Shown here: positions 11,908 through 23,822 of the stretch, piece after piece | Position numbering within the stretch: the first letter of the stretch is position 1 | Layout: every line of letters begins with the position of its first letter | NCBI GenBank assembly: GCA_003254925.1 | Contig: QANZ01053544.1 | Span: 68,635 to 132,634, forward strand | From: Chamaecrista fasciculata | Taxonomy: Eukaryota; Streptophyta; Magnoliopsida; Fabales; Fabaceae | Length of the DNA: 64,000 nt | Reading direction: 5' to 3' | Translations under genes and position numbers: made by a program | The notes under the pieces: model-generated | The model's input: the letters and a program-made list of their open reading frames with translations, nothing else | What the model was told of the DNA's origin: nothing | Databases searched by the model: none

Positions 11908-12515
11908 CAATATGCCTTTGTGTCCTACAGTTTTTGACGATGAAGCTTGCTTCACTGAATCCCTTGCTCTGCGACTTCACAATGAAACAAGACACCCTCA
12001 TGGAAAGCTTAATAAACCCAGTACGTAATTATTTAATTAATTTAGATATATTCTGGTTATTTTTCTCTTGGAAGAAGTATATAATTAATGAGACTTATTC
12101 ATGTGTATTTATATATGTTGGAATCTTCAGAGATTAATTAATAGCACAGCGTTGCCTTTACCATCTATGCCCCAACCACAATGCAGCAGCAGCAACAACC
12201 AGGCCATAAATTTTGGTGATGATGACTATTATCTTTTGAATGATTCTGATTCAGTTTTTCTTCAGGCACAGAATACGTCAAATGCATTCTCTTCTGAGGT
12301 ATTGCCAAAATTGCAGAAAAATCCAATACTTTTACAAAATACCATAAAAGGGTTTGCCTTTTTCTTTTCTTCTCTTTCTGCTTGTCTGTGGCAAAAGAAA
12401 AAAACAGAGTTGTCATTTTCAGGATGCCAGTAGTCAAATCTGGGACGTTGAAGACCAACGACAAAAGCTTATTGATCTTTATGAGTCCAACAACAACTTC
12501 TGTTCCTTTCCTTGA
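10871..12515 (+). CDS. bHLH transcription factor, BEE/CIB/BPE-type (subgroup XII-like)
   Basis: Seven exons join in frame: 10871-10936, 10996-11211, 11288-11353, 11696-11764, 11931-12020, 12131-12298 and 12423-12515. The product is 255 residues. The 66-nt third exon is characteristic of this subgroup. The basic region has H89, E93 and R97, the H-E-R triad used for E-box/G-box (CANNTG) binding. The helices follow ([18 protein letters not shown], then [20 protein letters not shown]), with the conserved leucine used in dimerisation. C-terminal to the domain is [11 protein letters not shown], usual for BEE/CIB proteins, which act in brassinosteroid, light and growth signalling. In this family the segment before the basic region normally reads [12 protein letters not shown]; here it reads [12 protein letters not shown] (Pro81). 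The C-terminus is Asp/Asn/Ser-rich and unstructured. ATG 10871 and ATG 10874 are adjacent; the first is taken. Intron 3 contains an AT-rich repeat. Confidence 0.93.
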
Positions 12516-13732
12516 TAATCATTTCATGTCACAGATTATGTTGTAAGCTCTCAAAAACCCAAACCCCTGTGGTTCTTTTTGCGTTTTTTCTTGTAGCAAC
12601 AATATTTTCATAATTAACCCTTTTTTTTTTTCTTTTACTTTGCTTCCTTAAAAGATTTTATCTTAATTTTCCAAAGCAACAGCAAGAATCATTGAAAAAG
12701 AAACTATAATATGATGAAATAATGCATGATGATGAGTTGGAAGAATTGGAATTAATTGGTAGTGTCATAACACTTTATTAATGACTCAGGTTTGGTTCTG
12801 ATCGAAGAGTCCATGGGACGATGAAAAAGTGTGGCTTTAATTTGGAACATGAATAAATTGGAGGGGGCATGCATGCAGCAAAATTAATGGAAGAAGAATC
12901 CAAAAGGACAGAGATAATATTAATGCCGACCAAATAAAAGGCCATATCTTTTTTCTAGATTCATTGTTCTGTTTTATGATGGTTCCTCTTCTTACAATCC
13001 ACAGATTCTGAAACACATAAGATCAGACTTTCAATGGATGGATGTTATGTGGAATTATATACTTATTATTAAGAGGAATTATATTGAAAAATGACTTGAT
13101 TTTTGTGGTGGCCGTTATTCTGTTGGTAGTAGTTAATTTCACCGGTTTTCAGAATTTAGAAACGTGAGGTTGATGCTACCTGCTATCATGTTCCTATGCC
13201 CATGTATTTGTCGTTGGTTCAGTTAGCATTATGTATATGTATGATGGATCTGCATAATCTTCAGAGTTTTGGCTCTAGGCGTAAGGAAAGGTTAAACTCA
13301 CGTTTCATTTTCCTTTAAAATTCCTGTCAAATATATAGAGAGAGAAGTTCACATCTATGACGATTTCATCCCTAAATAATGAAAATATACTATTTAAGAC
13401 AGGTCAATTAGTTAGTTTTTAAAGCCTTTTCTCAAATACCTAAATTGATGATGATAGTTGTTAAATACACATGTGTCATTATTAAATATGTGTCACATAT
13501 AAATTTTTTTTTTTTATTTCTTAAGGTATTCTCCAGCCCGACAAGCCAAAGACTAATCCTCTGTGAATCGGTACTCCATTTCAGGGTTTGTCGCTGGCTA
13601 ATTGATTGCTGCATACACAAGACACACATAATTATCAAATGTACAAAAAGTGGAAAGAATGATCATAATGTGTTTCAACTTTTGTTTTTGTTATTTCTCC
13701 TAATTTTAGCAGTCACAATAACCAGGGTTCAA
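12516..13732. other. 3' flank of bHLH gene and intergenic DNA
   Basis: The first few hundred bases after the stop codon contain T-rich 3' UTR-like sequence. Beyond that I see no gene, RNA or clear repeat. Confidence 0.5.
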
Positions 13733-14335
13733 GTAGGGATGACAATTTTTTAGGATAGTTAGGATATTCGTTCATATCTATCCAAAAAAACTATCTGATA
13801 TCTGTCAGATATCGGATAGAGTAAGGATAATAGTAAAAATTAAATAATTTTCAAATATTGAGCGAATATGAATATTGTCCTCAGATACTCTATATTTGTT
13901 CGAAAACGTACATATAGTTAGGATATCTGGCTAGGAAGCACGGACATAGACACGGCGACACGTCGAGTTCTTAATTTTACAGGACACAACACGATATATA
14001 TATATATATACACATATATAATATTATAATTTCAAGAAGAGACAAAATGAAAACAATCAGAAATTCATAAATATTGATAAAAATTTCAAAAATTGCATTT
14101 AAGGAGAAGTTGGGTCGAATACGTTTCCAAGCCGTGTCGTGCCGTGTTCAAGCCGTTGAAAATCTCTAAACTATCCCGACACGCCAAGACACGTGTCGTA
14201 CGCATGTCGCACGTGTATCCGTGTCTGACACGTGTCAGACACACCGACACGCCAGTGAAATAGCGTGTCCATGCTTCCTAATTATCTGGTATCTAATACC
14301 TTATCACTTATTTAACTTTTATATTTATATAAAAT
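13733..14335. repeat. R2 family element, copy 2, split by a nested transposon
   Basis: It starts AGGGATGACAATTTTTTAGG and carries the same GGATATTCG/ATATCGGATA words as the copy at 6249-6704. The repeat is interrupted after GGATATCTGG by a separate element (13932-14281) and resumes as TATCTGGTATCTAATACC. Confidence 0.55.
13932..14281. mobile_element. hAT-like non-autonomous element nested in an R2 repeat
   Basis: Inverted ends CTAGGAAGCACGGACA and TGTCCATGCTTCCTA enclose about 350 bp rich in CGTGTC/GACACG words, some palindromic (GACACGTGTC). Flanks are ATATCTGG (13924-13931) and TTATCTGG (14282-14289), an 8-bp duplication with one mismatch, which suits hAT. Removing the element and one flank restores the R2 sequence. 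Confidence 0.6.
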
Positions 14336-14989
14336 ATTTTATATATAATTATTTAAGTTTAATTGATTAAATTTACATATATTTTTTACACAGTTATTTT
14401 TATTTATTCTAATTTTAAAAAAAGTTTTAAATATAAACCAATTATAATTTTATTTATTTATTTATTTTAATTATAAGATACTATATATATATATATATGA
14501 TATATTCAATTTATAAAATAAAATATTCTACGCGTAGGGGCGCTAAGGGCTTTTTATTTGTAATAGCATTATGGACACACAAGGCCGAAACATGGGTGCC
14601 TTGTAGAGAAAAGTAAACATAACTAACAGTCGCACCAAAAGCTTATTAACGAGTCGATTTTTTTATTTGGAAGACGCTCGAGTGGTAAGGAAAGGTTCGA
14701 AAAGGCATGGTTTTGGACATGTCTCCAGATAGTGCCCCACGGCTTGGCTTGGGTTGAGTATATATTTTGTTTCGCCCTTTGTTTAGTCGTTAATTGGGCT
14801 GAGTTTTAATAACAAGTTAATGGAATAGAATATATGTTTCAAGTTTCAACCGAAGGATAATGAGAAAAAGATAAGGAAAGATATCTATTTGACTCCTCCC
14901 TCATCCATCCATCCATTAAAATCCCTATAGTATTGAACCGGGTAAAGTTGTGTGCTTAGAGATTTGAAAACCTGATGGAAGTTGTTATT
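14336..14989. other. AT-rich intergenic DNA
   Basis: It contains a short (TA)n tract near 14490 and CACGGCTTGGCTTGGGTTGAG-like decayed repeat sequence near 14740. No gene is seen. Confidence 0.45.
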
Positions 14990-15482
14990 AAGCCAAAGTC
15001 TCAAATTGATTTCTTATCCTTTATTTGTTTTATATTAGTCTTATATATTTTTATGATGTTTTAAATTGATCACAAAAATACTTTCAAGACGCGATTTGAC
15101 CTCATTTACTAGAGATTTTAACTGGACAAAGAAAAAACTCTTCAAGAGTTAACACATATATAACTTCAAATTCATCACATTCGAACTTAAAACGAGAGAG
15201 ATATGACCAATTTCACTTGTTTGATTGTAAAAAGAGTTACTCCCGGGTGGAACTCGATTTGACCTCGTTTGTTGATGGTCCCAAAGTACTCATAAGAAAA
15301 ACTCGTAATTCTGAATTTGTTGCATTTGAGATTGAAATAAAAGATATATGACTGCATTAAGTATTTTTTCGGATCAATTTGAAACATCATGGAAACATGT
15401 AGGACCAAATGAAACAAATGAAAGATAAGGGACCAATTTGAAACCTATCCCATACATAATGGACCAATTTGAGACTTTGACC
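14990..15482. repeat. R1 family repeat, copy 2
   Basis: The ends are GCCAAAGTCTCAAATTGAT and CCAATTTGAGACTTTGACC, a clear inverted pair. The interior shares AAACTCTTCAAGAGTTAACA and GTTTGTTGATGGTC with the copy at 4320-4850. Its right end is 3 bp from the target duplication of the next element. Confidence 0.65.
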
Positions 15483-15494
15483 TTATTATTATTA

Positions 15495-15955
15495 GGTCAA
15501 AGTGCGAATTTGGTCCTATAACTTTGCTCCAGTTCCCAAATTAGTTCTATAACTTTTTTCCTCTCAGATTTGGTCCCATAAGTTTGAAAAAGTTCCCACG
15601 TTAGTCCTATCTGTATTTTCGTCCAATTTTTTCCGTTAATGCTGATGTGGCATGATGAATGGGATATTGATGTTGCAAAGTGGATTGAAATGGGACCATA
15701 GTGCAACAAATTCACAAAATACATTCACAATGTTAATATTTGTTGCACTTTGGTCCCATTTCAATCCACTTTGCCACATCAATACCCCAGTCATCATGCC
15801 ACATCAACATTAACGGAAAAAATTGAATGGAAATACTGATAGGACTAACGGTGGGAATTTTTTCAAACTTATGGGACCAAATCTGAGAGGAAAAAAGTTA
15901 TAAGACTGATTTGGGAACTGGAGCAAAGTTATAGGACCAAATTCGCACTTTGGCC
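15495..15955. mobile_element. MULE-type foldback element (GGTCAAAGTGCG ends)
   Basis: It starts GGTCAAAGTGCGAATTTGG and ends CCAAATTCGCACTTTGGCC. A perfect 9-bp duplication, TTATTATTA, lies at 15486-15494 and 15956-15964. The two arms pair over nearly the whole 461 bp, with a centre near 15725, so a transcript would form a long hairpin. No captured gene is visible. Confidence 0.85.
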
Positions 15956-15964
15956 TTATTATTA

Positions 15965-16461
15965 TAAAATAACAAATTTGTCTATCCTAATTGTAAAACT
16001 TTTCATACTGAACCATGTGAAATTGTCTGAAGAGGCTTAAAAATCTGAAAACTCTCTTTACTATTATGTTTATATATATATATATATAAATTTCTATTTT
16101 TATATATTATATATAAATATATTTAATAAAAGAATATAACAATTTCTTTTTAATTATCAGGAAATTTATTATATTTCTTAATAAGATATATTCATTTTTA
16201 CAAAATCTCCTTACCATTACTAATTAATTTACTCTCGTTCTCATTTTCATAATTTTTTTTTTAAAAAAATCTAATTATTATTTCTTCTTCAAATATTTTT
16301 TTTACTTTTGATTTTATTTGAATGAAAAATTAAAAAAATAAACTTTCAAATTATTTGAAATGGACGGAATCATTGTTTATAGATTTGATCTGATTATACA
16401 CAGAACGAATTTATTTGAAACGGGAAAAAGAAAATTCCTACGTCTTCTGTAATAAAAAAAA
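15965..16461. other. AT-rich intergenic DNA with (TA)n tract
   Basis: There is a (TA)n microsatellite around 16070-16090. The rest is very AT-rich without recognisable features. Confidence 0.5.
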
Positions 16462-17406
16462 GGCTTAAGTGCAATTTTGGTCCCATAACTATGACAAAAG
16501 TTTCATTTTGGTCCCATAACTTTTTTGTTGCAATTTTGGTCCCATAACTATGACAAAGGTTTCATTTTTGTCCCATAACTTTTTTTGTTGCAATTTTGGT
16601 CTCATAACTATAACAAAGGTTTCATTTCAGTCCCATAACTTTTTTGTTGCAATTTTGGTCTCATAACTTCTCAAAAGGTTCCACCGTTAGTCCCTTGGTG
16701 AATTCTATCCATATTTAGCCGTTAAGTATGACGTGGCATAGTAACTAGGATCATGATGTGGCAAAATAAGATGAAGTGGACTGAAATAGGAACTATATGC
16801 AACATATTAAAACTTATCTATATCTAACCACCATATATACAAAGAGTGGTACTGACAGAGACCAATCTAGTGGGGAAGAAGAGACTTCAAGCAGAAGGCA
16901 CCGACAGAGTCGATGGGATCCTCAGCCAGAGTCGAACGACCAAAGCGGCAGCGACGGCAAATCGGGAAGCGGAACGAGGAAGAGGAAGTCTCGTTGGGCT
17001 GACGAGGAAGAGGAAGTATCACTCTTTGTATATATTGTGGTTGGGTATAGATAAGTTTTAATATGTTGCATATAGATCCTATTTCAGTCCATTTCATCTT
17101 ATTTTGTCACATCATGATCCTAGTCACTATGCCACGTCATACTTAACGGCTAAATATGGATGGAATTCACCAAGGGACTAACGGTGGAACCTTTGTCATA
17201 GTTATGGGACCAAAATTGCAACACAAAAAGTTATGGGACCAAAATGAAACCTGTCATAGTTATGGGACCAAAATTGCAACAAAAATAGTTATGGGACCAA
17301 AATGAAACCTTTGTCATAGTTATGGGACCAAAATTGCAACAAAAAAAGTTATGGGACCAAAATGAAACCTTTGTCATAGTTATGGGACCAAAATTGCACT
17401 TAAGCC
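16462..17406. mobile_element. Pack-MULE, copy 2, with the same captured SF1-like fragment
   Basis: It has the same ends (GGCTTAAGTGCA / TGCACTTAAGCC), arm repeats and GC-rich core as the element at 3340-4306, but the core is in the opposite orientation. The flanks TAAAAAAAA (16453-16461) and AAAAAAAAA (17407-17415) differ at one of nine positions. The right end is 144 bp before the start codon of the WD40 gene, so the element forms that gene's proximal upstream region. Confidence 0.83.
16851..17018 (+). pseudogene. Captured SF1/BBP-like N-terminal fragment (copy 2)
   Basis: On the plus strand this encodes [11 protein letters not shown], then [18 protein letters not shown] and ADEEEE. Compared with copy 1 it lacks two codons of the Asp run and has a few substitutions, yet both remain open. 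Shared capture at the same position in two elements shows that one Pack-MULE amplified after acquiring the fragment. No KH or zinc-knuckle region is present. Confidence 0.6.
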
Positions 17407-17550
17407 AAAAAAAAATATTTCGTATTGTGTTTGCGAGCGCGCCTCTTGCGGTTCCTTCATTTCAGAAGTCTAAAAGTCGAAGGTCATATGGTTTCTCTGT
17501 AGCAGCAGTATCACTGCAAGTAGCAATCTGAAAGCAAAGAACGGAAACAA

Positions 17551-20500
17551 ATGGAAGAATTGAACGGTGGGAATATCTATGGCGAAAGTGATAATAGCAA
17601 GGAATCGCAGGAGGAGACATTGGTGGCTTTGATCAACCACCGCACCAACGAAGTTCAACATCTCCGTCGACGAATCTCCTATTACACTTCTCAGGTTCTT
17701 GCTTCATCCTTCCCTCTATTTTCTTTCTCTCTCTCTCTCTCTCTTGTGCTCATAAACAAACCCTGCTTCATTTCCTTAGGGTTTTGTCACTTCATTTCCT
17801 GTGTCTTTTTTTTTAGTTTGTCGCATTGTTCTTGGAGTTGATTCAAGTGTTGCCGTTTGAACATTGGTATGACTTTGTTTTTACTTGGTCTGACCATGTT
17901 TGTTTGTACCGAGGCTTCCTAGCTGCTTTATGTTTGCGGAAGCATTTATATCTGTTAATGATCGAAGAATGACATATGGGTCATTGTTTTCTGTTATGCC
18001 TGACACCTTCCTGTCGCTCATTCTTTGGCTGCTTGTAATTGAATGCCCAGAGTAAATATCTGGATGTTTATTCTTGGACTATAAGGTACATTTCTAAACC
18101 ATAGGGAAAGCAACCAATACGGGGTTGGTTTAAGTGATAAACAACTTAATATGCTTAAAAAAGGTTCTCGGTTCAAGTTCGGATTAGTCGGACAAAACTA
18201 TAGGGGAAGCCATAGCAGACTATTTTTTTTTCCCATTACCAAAGCTATCATCTTAGACACTCTTGCCTTTGCATTTGTTACATTCAATTCATTTTTAATG
18301 TAGGATATGCTTAACTATAAATAATTTTTTTAAAAAATAACTTTTTCTAGTCCGCTCTTTATTTCTTAACTGGCACTGCAAGCTGAAGCTGATAGATGAT
18401 ATCTTTTTTTTTTTTTGGGTGTGGGATAGATGATATCTTCAATTTCATTGTGTTCAGCAAACATATTTTTTGTTTGATCTATTTGGGTAATTCACTGGTA
18501 GATTTATGAATTATCACCTGATTATATTTTTGGAAAAGATGTGCAGCTTGAGGAAGCAGAAAAGAGGCTGCAAGATACTGAATGCCAATTGGCTCGCCTT
18601 CGAGGTCAAACTCATTTGGTATCATCTAGAAGTTGCTTAGGTGATATAACTAAAACTGTGAAGACAGAACGCAGATCAACTAGTCCCATTCATAGAAATG
18701 AAAGTTCTTTCAAAATCCAGCATAAGCATAAACCGCTGCTTGTTATTCCTAGTGTGACGCCACAATCTTCTCAATCACAACATATACTATTGCCAACTTC
18801 AGAGGGTGCTTCAATTAGTACTGGTTTGCAAGCCTGCCCATCACGCACTACACATTCAATTACTAGTGCAAAAGTAAAATCAGAAAAATCTTGTAGAACT
18901 TCTAGTGAGGACAAACTCATTGAAGTCAAGGGTAAACACAAAAAAAGGAAGATGGGTAAGACATTTATCTCTGGTAGTTTTCAAGGTGACTTTTAAATAT
19001 ATCTGGCCTATGCATGTCAAAGGATTTTTGGTTTTGTGCTTTTATATCGACTTTGTGCTAGTTATTTTTCTGCTCTTTATATCAGGATTATTGTTGACTG
19101 ATATTGAGATTCACAAGAAATTCATTTTCTTTTCAGAGCAGAATGAACCCAGGGAGTTAATTCCCTTAGTAGGTACTAGTTCTTCACCATGCTTAGTAGG
19201 CTATCAATCAAGCAACCAGATTGCAAGTCAACACAAGAGGAAGTTGCGAAGCCTTGCTTTATGTCCGGTGAATGATAAGCATTTTGCAACCAGGTAACGC
19301 AGTTATTTAACTCCTAATTTTCTGAATCATGAAAGTTGACCCATATCAAATTTTCCAATTTTATTTTCTTTTAGACCCCGCCCCCTCTCCCACTTTTTGA
19401 ACCAAAATAAAAAGAATCAGATTTAATAGCTCTTTTTATCTTACGATCTAATTATGTAATAGCTTCTTTGATCTCTGATTTTCTGGTAATTTGATGCTGT
19501 TATACTATTCAGAGTCTGATTCTTGTTACTTTTGGGATTGTTTGCAGTGCTTTGGATGGGGTGGTCAACTTGTGGAACGTTCAGTCTAGGGGGTATGACT
19601 CATCATCTGAATGTTTGCTGACGTTAGCATTAAAATGTCAATAAGATATCAAATTGTATTATTTGGATTGAAATATGTATCTAATCAAGGAATCTGCAAC
19701 TTTGAGCACTGACCGTCTTGGTTATATAACTTGGTCAATTATTCTTATCTACCTTGATCTTTGTCTCCAATTGCAATGTTCCCCTTAATCCTAATCTTAA
19801 AAAATGGTAATTAGTCTCCTAATCAACTAGTCTCATTACAATAAGCTCCCTATCACTTAAATTTGTAATTTTTAACCATATGAAGTTTTAAATTAATTCT
19901 TGATTAAGTTGGTCTTCTTTTTCATATTTTCATCATCATCACTTATATACTTGGAAGAGGGAACATATTTTCTAGGGGAGCATTCAAAATTTATTTTTCG
20001 AATAGTGGGGACATTGCAATTGAAGGCAAAGATCATGGTGCATAGGTGCATTTACCCCTATATAATGTGAATAAGCCTAGTGCATCGTAGGAAAATGTTT
20101 CATGTCTTCCTTTAAAATGCACTCCAGCACTAATGAGACAGGATTAGTTATTTTATTACATGGTCTGTAAAGCAAAAGTTCACTCAATTCCTTCCTCAAC
20201 CTACAAACTGCGCAGAAAATTCTTGATCATTTGCAAGTGTATGCTGAGTAGCAGTGACTAGCTGTTATTTGAAAGGTTCTCAAATAGGGAACTTCTACAG
20301 ATCCATCCAATTGCTTACCTTTTGATTTTTTCTTTATTTTATGTGCTTTAAATAAAATATTTATCTCGTGCCTGAATAATTAATTTTAGAAAGTTGATAT
20401 GCTGGTGTTGATCTTAGACTACTGCCCAGTGCCTTTCCTTCCCTCTTCTTCACTTAGTAAATTTAGTGATGTCTAGAGTCATACCTTACATTTTGTATAG

Positions 20501-23137
20501 CTAATGAAATGTGTTTCTTGGACCAACTTTTCTACGGAAATCGGACTTTGTTGCCTGGCTTATCAGAGCTTTCCTGTAGCCGTCTATACGTGGGCATTGA
20601 GTGTAATCTATTTTCACATTCTTTCCCATGGTTATTTCTTAGTTATTTCTCAAAGTGGCAATTTTCTCCTTACTATACCTAAAGTTTTTGAGAAGTGAAG
20701 ATTTATAACTTCAAATATTTAAAAATCTTACCCATGGTTCATGTTTTCTTCTTCTTTTTGTACTGTAGATCAGAAGTTCCTTTGCTTAGCACTACAAATT
20801 GTGCATCCCAAAAGAATAGGAGATGGCCAGAAGATATAGCTTGGCATCCGGATGGAAACAGCCTGTTTTTAGTTTACAGTGCTTATGGGGGAGACTCCCA
20901 AGTGTCTGTCATGAATCTGAACAAAAAGAAAGGGGTAAGGCTTATCAATTACATTTAATATTGACATAAGAAATTTGGCATGAAAATTGCAGTTTGAAAT
21001 TGGGTTTTTCTCATAACTGTTTGATACATGTATTGTATATGTTTGTAATTAACAGAAGAACTGTGTGAGATTCTTAGAGGACAAGCCTCATCTCAAGGGT
21101 ATAAATAGCATTGTTTTTATGCCCTGGGAAGAAACCTGTTTTGTGACTGGGGGAACTGACCATGCTGTTATACTTTGGAGTGAGGATAGTAGGAACATAT
21201 GGAAGCCAAAAGAATTGCACAGGAATCTCCACTCTTCTGCCGTCATGGGAACTGCAGGTATGCAGCAAAAGCAGATTGTGTTGTCTGCTGGTGCAGACAA
21301 GAGAATCCTTGCGTATGACACTCAAGTAGAAAAAGAAGATTTCAGGCATCTGATTGATAGTAAATGCATGAGTATCCTGCCAAATCCATGTGACTTCAAT
21401 TTATTCATCGTTCAAACAGGGTGAGAAATTATTAATTTTGCTGCTCTCTTTGGATGCTTTGTTTCTGAATTAGTTATTTTTTAGTAGAATGTTTCTGAAT
21501 TAGTTTTATTAATTCTATTTTCTTTTTAGTTTTGACATGCTTTGCTATGTTATGTATAATTCAAAGTTTTCCTGCATCAATTGCTTCTATTTATCTATCA
21601 TAGAATCTTAAAGTATGCTAATTTGAAGATGACAGTTGAAGATTTTGTCCAGGGCTAAAAAATTTCAGGTGAAATTTAGTAAAACTATTTCCACTTGCAT
21701 ATTGTGTACTATCATTTGTGTGCTGAAATTTAGTAAAACTATTTCCACTTGCATATTGTGTACTATGCTTTGATGTAATTATTGCTATAAATAAAGAGTC
21801 TGACATTGCTCAGTTCACTTTAGGGAATGTTAATAAGCAAGATTTGGTTTGATTCAAATCTGTAAAACTTCCCATTGGTGTGGCACATGGCCATGGGGCT
21901 ACATGCTTTGGCATCGTTATATATTATATTTTATTCAGTTGCGGTGCATACGTGTAAATGTGGAAGTTGGAACTATTTAATGCTTTCCTAGAGCATATTG
22001 ACCTGAAAAAACTTTGGTCTGTTCTGATTGCCTGTTAGACTGCCCCGTGCAACTGTTAAATTTTGGTCGCTGCTCATTGGACCCAGGATATGTGTGACGT
22101 TTAGTTGATATATTTATACGTACTCTTTTATATTCCAATGACATTTAGGTCTGCCCTGCTTCTGTTTTGATATATTGGTAATTTCTTATTATGATCCTTT
22201 GTCGTGAATGGCATGTGTTTGTAAGCCAGGTAAGAGTTGAAAACTTTTAACTTCCTTGTTAGTGATATTCTTATATTAATGCACGTATATATATGTATAC
22301 ACGTTATGTGTGTATGTGCACATCTATATCTATACTATCTATACTATATTATATGGCTCCACCCCTTTATGGTTGGTCAAAAATAATGAATTAAAAAATT
22401 AAAAAAGAAAAAAAAATCACCACTCACTCTCTCCACTCACTCTCCCATATGATGTAATTTCAAATTGGTCCTAAATATTTTATTTATTTTAGATGAGTCT
22501 TACATATTTGTATAATTTCTCAAATTGGTCCCAAACTTACTCTTTTATCAATATAAAAATTTAATATAATCTTCAATTTTAAATCAATTCAAATGTTACA
22601 TGCATAGCCCCTAGTATATAAATATGGGTGTGTATACAGGTATACATGCATTGTGTGTATTGTAGATAGAAAATAATATATGAATCTTTCAAAACTGAGC
22701 GTGGAAATTTCTAGTACTTAGGTGGATTGGTTAGATTATCATGAAAATTTGAAATTCGTTCCTTGCTAATCCGAATAAGGTTTTCATGATAAACTAATTC
22801 AATTACTTTTCTTTTCTTCAGGACTCCTGAGAAGCAGCTTCGATTATTTGATGTTAGATTGAAGACAGAGGTGCATGCTTTTGGATGGAAGCAAGAAAGC
22901 AGTGAATCTCAGTCAGCTTTGATAAATCAGGCTTGGTCTCCTGATGGGCTATACATAACATCTGGTTCAATGGATCCAATAATTCACATCTTTGACATTA
23001 GGTATAATTCTCACAAGCCATCCCAATCAGTAAGAGCTCATCAGAAACGAGTGTTTAAAGCAGTGTGGCTCAAGTCTGAACCACTTCTTATTTCCATATC
23101 ATCTGATCTAAATATTGGATTACACAAGATTGTATAG
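17551..23137 (+). CDS. Coiled-coil and WD40-repeat (transducin-like) protein
   Basis: Seven exons join in frame: 17551-17694, 18547-18955, 19137-19293, 19548-19592, 20769-20934, 21056-21420 and 22822-23137, giving 533 residues. Residues 25-75 form a heptad-like coiled coil (VQHLRRRISYYTSQLEEAEK). A Ser/Thr/Lys-rich linker follows, with a basic KHKKRKM motif near residue 180 that may be nuclear-localising. WD40 units occupy about residues 215-533, with recognisable blades such as LDGVVNLWNVQS, FVTGGTDHAVILW, VLSAGADKRILAYD, GSMDPIIHIFDIR and ISSDLNIGLH. The blades probably form one seven-bladed propeller acting as a protein-interaction scaffold. A plant family of this architecture exists but I cannot give a reliable symbol or pathway. 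Intron 1 holds a SINE-like sequence. The start is the first ATG after a short leader that begins right at a Pack-MULE end. Confidence 0.9.
18118..18215 (+). repeat. Possible tRNA-derived SINE fragment in WD40 intron 1
   Basis: GGTTGGTTTAAGTGATAA resembles a pol III A box, and CGGTTCAAGTTCGG, about 45 bp later, resembles a B box (one mismatch to GGTTCRANNCC). I could not identify target duplications. It could instead be a decayed tRNA-like sequence. Confidence 0.3.
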
Positions 23138-23822
23138 GGCGTCTTGCTGCTGAATAACCCGTATTATGCCCATGAAGCTGTGAGATTGAGATTTCACCCC
23201 AATTTTGGATGTGCTGATTCTTGAATTTTTTTTACATCTATGGGCTGGAACTAGAAAAACGTTGGATTTGATTAGTGTGTGGAAATAGGAAGATTCTTTG
23301 TTTTTCTTTTTGGCCAGAGGGATATTGTTTTGGTTGGAAAAGGCATTGAGATTCAGCTGTTATATCTTGAATTTTTGTTACATCATAGGAGATATTTTGG
23401 TTTACTATGTGTTATCTCTTGTTTGTATATATGTATATATAAACTCAAAAAAATTTTATGACTACCGTGTCTAAAAAGAAAATGGCTAAAATCGCGAACG
23501 ATTTCTCTCCTATTTCTTTTACAAGTTTTGACCACTACCTTGAGAAGTTGAGAACAGTTGACAAGGGGTGGATTCATTGTTTTATTTAGTGAGTTGCTTT
23601 AAAAAAAATAATTGAATTAACTTAAATCAAATAGTAGCTTAAGTTACATTGGGTTGTTAAGTTGACCCATGTTATTTTTTTTTTTCTCATTTAAATAGTG
23701 GAGAGAGACAATATACTAAGGCGGTAAATTTTATATTTTAGATAAATTTAAAGTTTTGTTCCTCAAAATATGTAAGATAATAATATTATCTAAAACTAAA
23801 ATTACATTTTTATTATAAATAT
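23138..23822. other. 3' UTR of WD40 gene and intergenic DNA
   Basis: The sequence after the stop is T-rich for about 250 bp, consistent with a 3' UTR. The remainder is AT-rich with no gene. The last nine bases (TATAAATAT) are the left target duplication of the next transposon. Confidence 0.5.

Noticed and set aside
22326-22614. Possible Helitron, starting TCTATACTAT and ending CCCCTAG before T
   Set aside because: The 5' TC and 3' CTAG with A/T flanks fit, but I found no GC-rich hairpin 10-12 bp before the end. A similar start at 31386 has no matching end. Too weak to call.
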